A stretch of DNA of 64,000 nucleotides from an uncultured Clostridia bacterium. Lineage in GTDB: Bacteria > Bacillota > Clostridia > Christensenellales > UBA1242. Below the pieces are notes generated by a model. It had not been told where the DNA came from. It did no database searches and saw only the letters and a list, made by a program, of their open reading frames with translations. The stretch is from NCBI GenBank assembly GCA_934748015.1, contig CAKVHF010000002.1, positions 62,001 through 126,000 on the forward strand. Reading direction: 5' to 3'. The position numbers and the translations under genes are program-made. Positions 63,794-64,000 of this stretch are shown piece after piece; the first letter of the stretch is position 1, and the number at the start of each line of letters is the position of its first letter.

Positions 63794-64000
63794 TTACATG
63801 CAGATGCCGGTGTCCTCGTAGGTGTTGTTGTCAAATATGTCTGATATTTTGCCAAGTGTAGTTATATTATCTTTAGTGGAGTGTGGCATGTTATATTCTG
63901 CACCTAATAGGTTGGTGTCTACAACCGATTGTCTTAGCCCAAATAGTTCTTTGTCAGAATATAACACCTTAGAGATGTTATAGTTGGTTCTGTTAATATA
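63794..64000 (-). CDS. C-terminal end of an unrecognised protein
   Basis: An open frame of 68 residues runs from the window edge to the TAA at 63796-63794 on the minus strand: YINRTNYNISKVLYSDKELF at the edge, TNLLGAEYNMPHS, and an end ...TYEDTGICM. Codon use matches native genes (CTA, AGA, ATA). The start is beyond the window. No family can be named. Confidence 0.6.
   Translation of the reverse strand, partial: YINRTNYNISKVLYSDKELFGLRQSVVDTNLLGAEYNMPHSTKDNITTLGKISDIFDNNTYEDTGICM

Overview
The window is chromosomal DNA from a low-GC, Gram-positive-type bacterium, most likely an uncultured Clostridia-like Firmicute. The signs are A+T-rich intergenic DNA, strong AGGAGG-type ribosome binding sites, a 16S gene ending in the CCTCC anti-Shine-Dalgarno, spore-associated genes (spmA/spmB and a YyaC-type protein), VanW and VanZ proteins, Mini-RNase III, and large BspA-type leucine-rich-repeat surface proteins as in gut Clostridia. 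The exact lineage cannot be fixed from here. Core genes by eye use many CTA/CTT leucine codons, so CTAG is common, while a few genes (the acyltransferase at 4-5 kb, the cassette at 28-31.6 kb) look more A+T-rich.

Layout. 0-1.1 kb: mrnC-rlmB on the minus strand (rlmB runs off the left edge). 1.2-3.4 kb: tex. 3.6-3.9 kb: a tRNA-Thr whose 3' end is duplicated 132 bp downstream beyond a GC-rich insert. 4-5 kb: a membrane acyltransferase. 5.2-8.4 kb: an unknown zinc-finger protein followed by three phosphoesterases of different folds (PHP, HD with a frameshift, YfcE-type). 8.6-10.1 kb: an XRE regulator divergent from a SLOG-like protein and a frameshifted two-helix membrane protein, with repeated operator-like sites between them. 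10.5-12.2 kb: glnS. 12.4-18.1 kb: a 1317-residue LRR surface protein and two unknown proteins. 18.4-19.9 kb: SPFH and NfeD partners. 19.9-20.8 kb: a 0.9-kb non-coding region holding six DnaA-box matches, the best candidate here for a replication-origin-like site. 20.8-25.3 kb: VanW protein, leuS and a small protein.

25.6-28.1 kb: an unknown protein and tandem YugP-type zinc peptidases. 28.2-31.7 kb: a tightly packed three-gene cassette with its own strong promoter: a Nudix-like domain with a ruined catalytic box fused to a methyltransferase, a CYTH triphosphatase fused to a HAD phosphatase, and a LysR regulator. This is my leading candidate for an undescribed system. 31.8-35.4 kb: metG-tatD-rsmA on the minus strand. 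35.5-38.4 kb: spmA-spmB, a DegV protein and a stand-alone CYTH protein. 38.5-41.8 kb: an ABC-F ATPase and a CvpA protein on the minus strand. 42.1-45.8 kb: a YyaC-type protein, ftsH and a co-transcribed membrane protein. 46.0-48.9 kb: tilS, cca and a 23-residue acidic microprotein on the minus strand.

49.1-51.6 kb: tandem MFS-type transporters. 51.7-55.2 kb: a perfect promoter that runs straight into a terminator, a CorC/HlyC-type CBS protein and a lipoprotein. 55.3-58.0 kb: a 40-residue zinc-ribbon protein, a VanZ-like protein and a long low-complexity protein, then a 53-bp perfectly alternating purine-pyrimidine tract. 58.4-60.4 kb: a 16S rRNA gene with its own promoter and terminator and no 23S or 5S behind it. 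61-63.6 kb: a second LRR surface protein. 63.8-64 kb: the end of an unrecognised minus-strand gene cut by the window edge. No CRISPR array, complete insertion sequence or prophage was seen.
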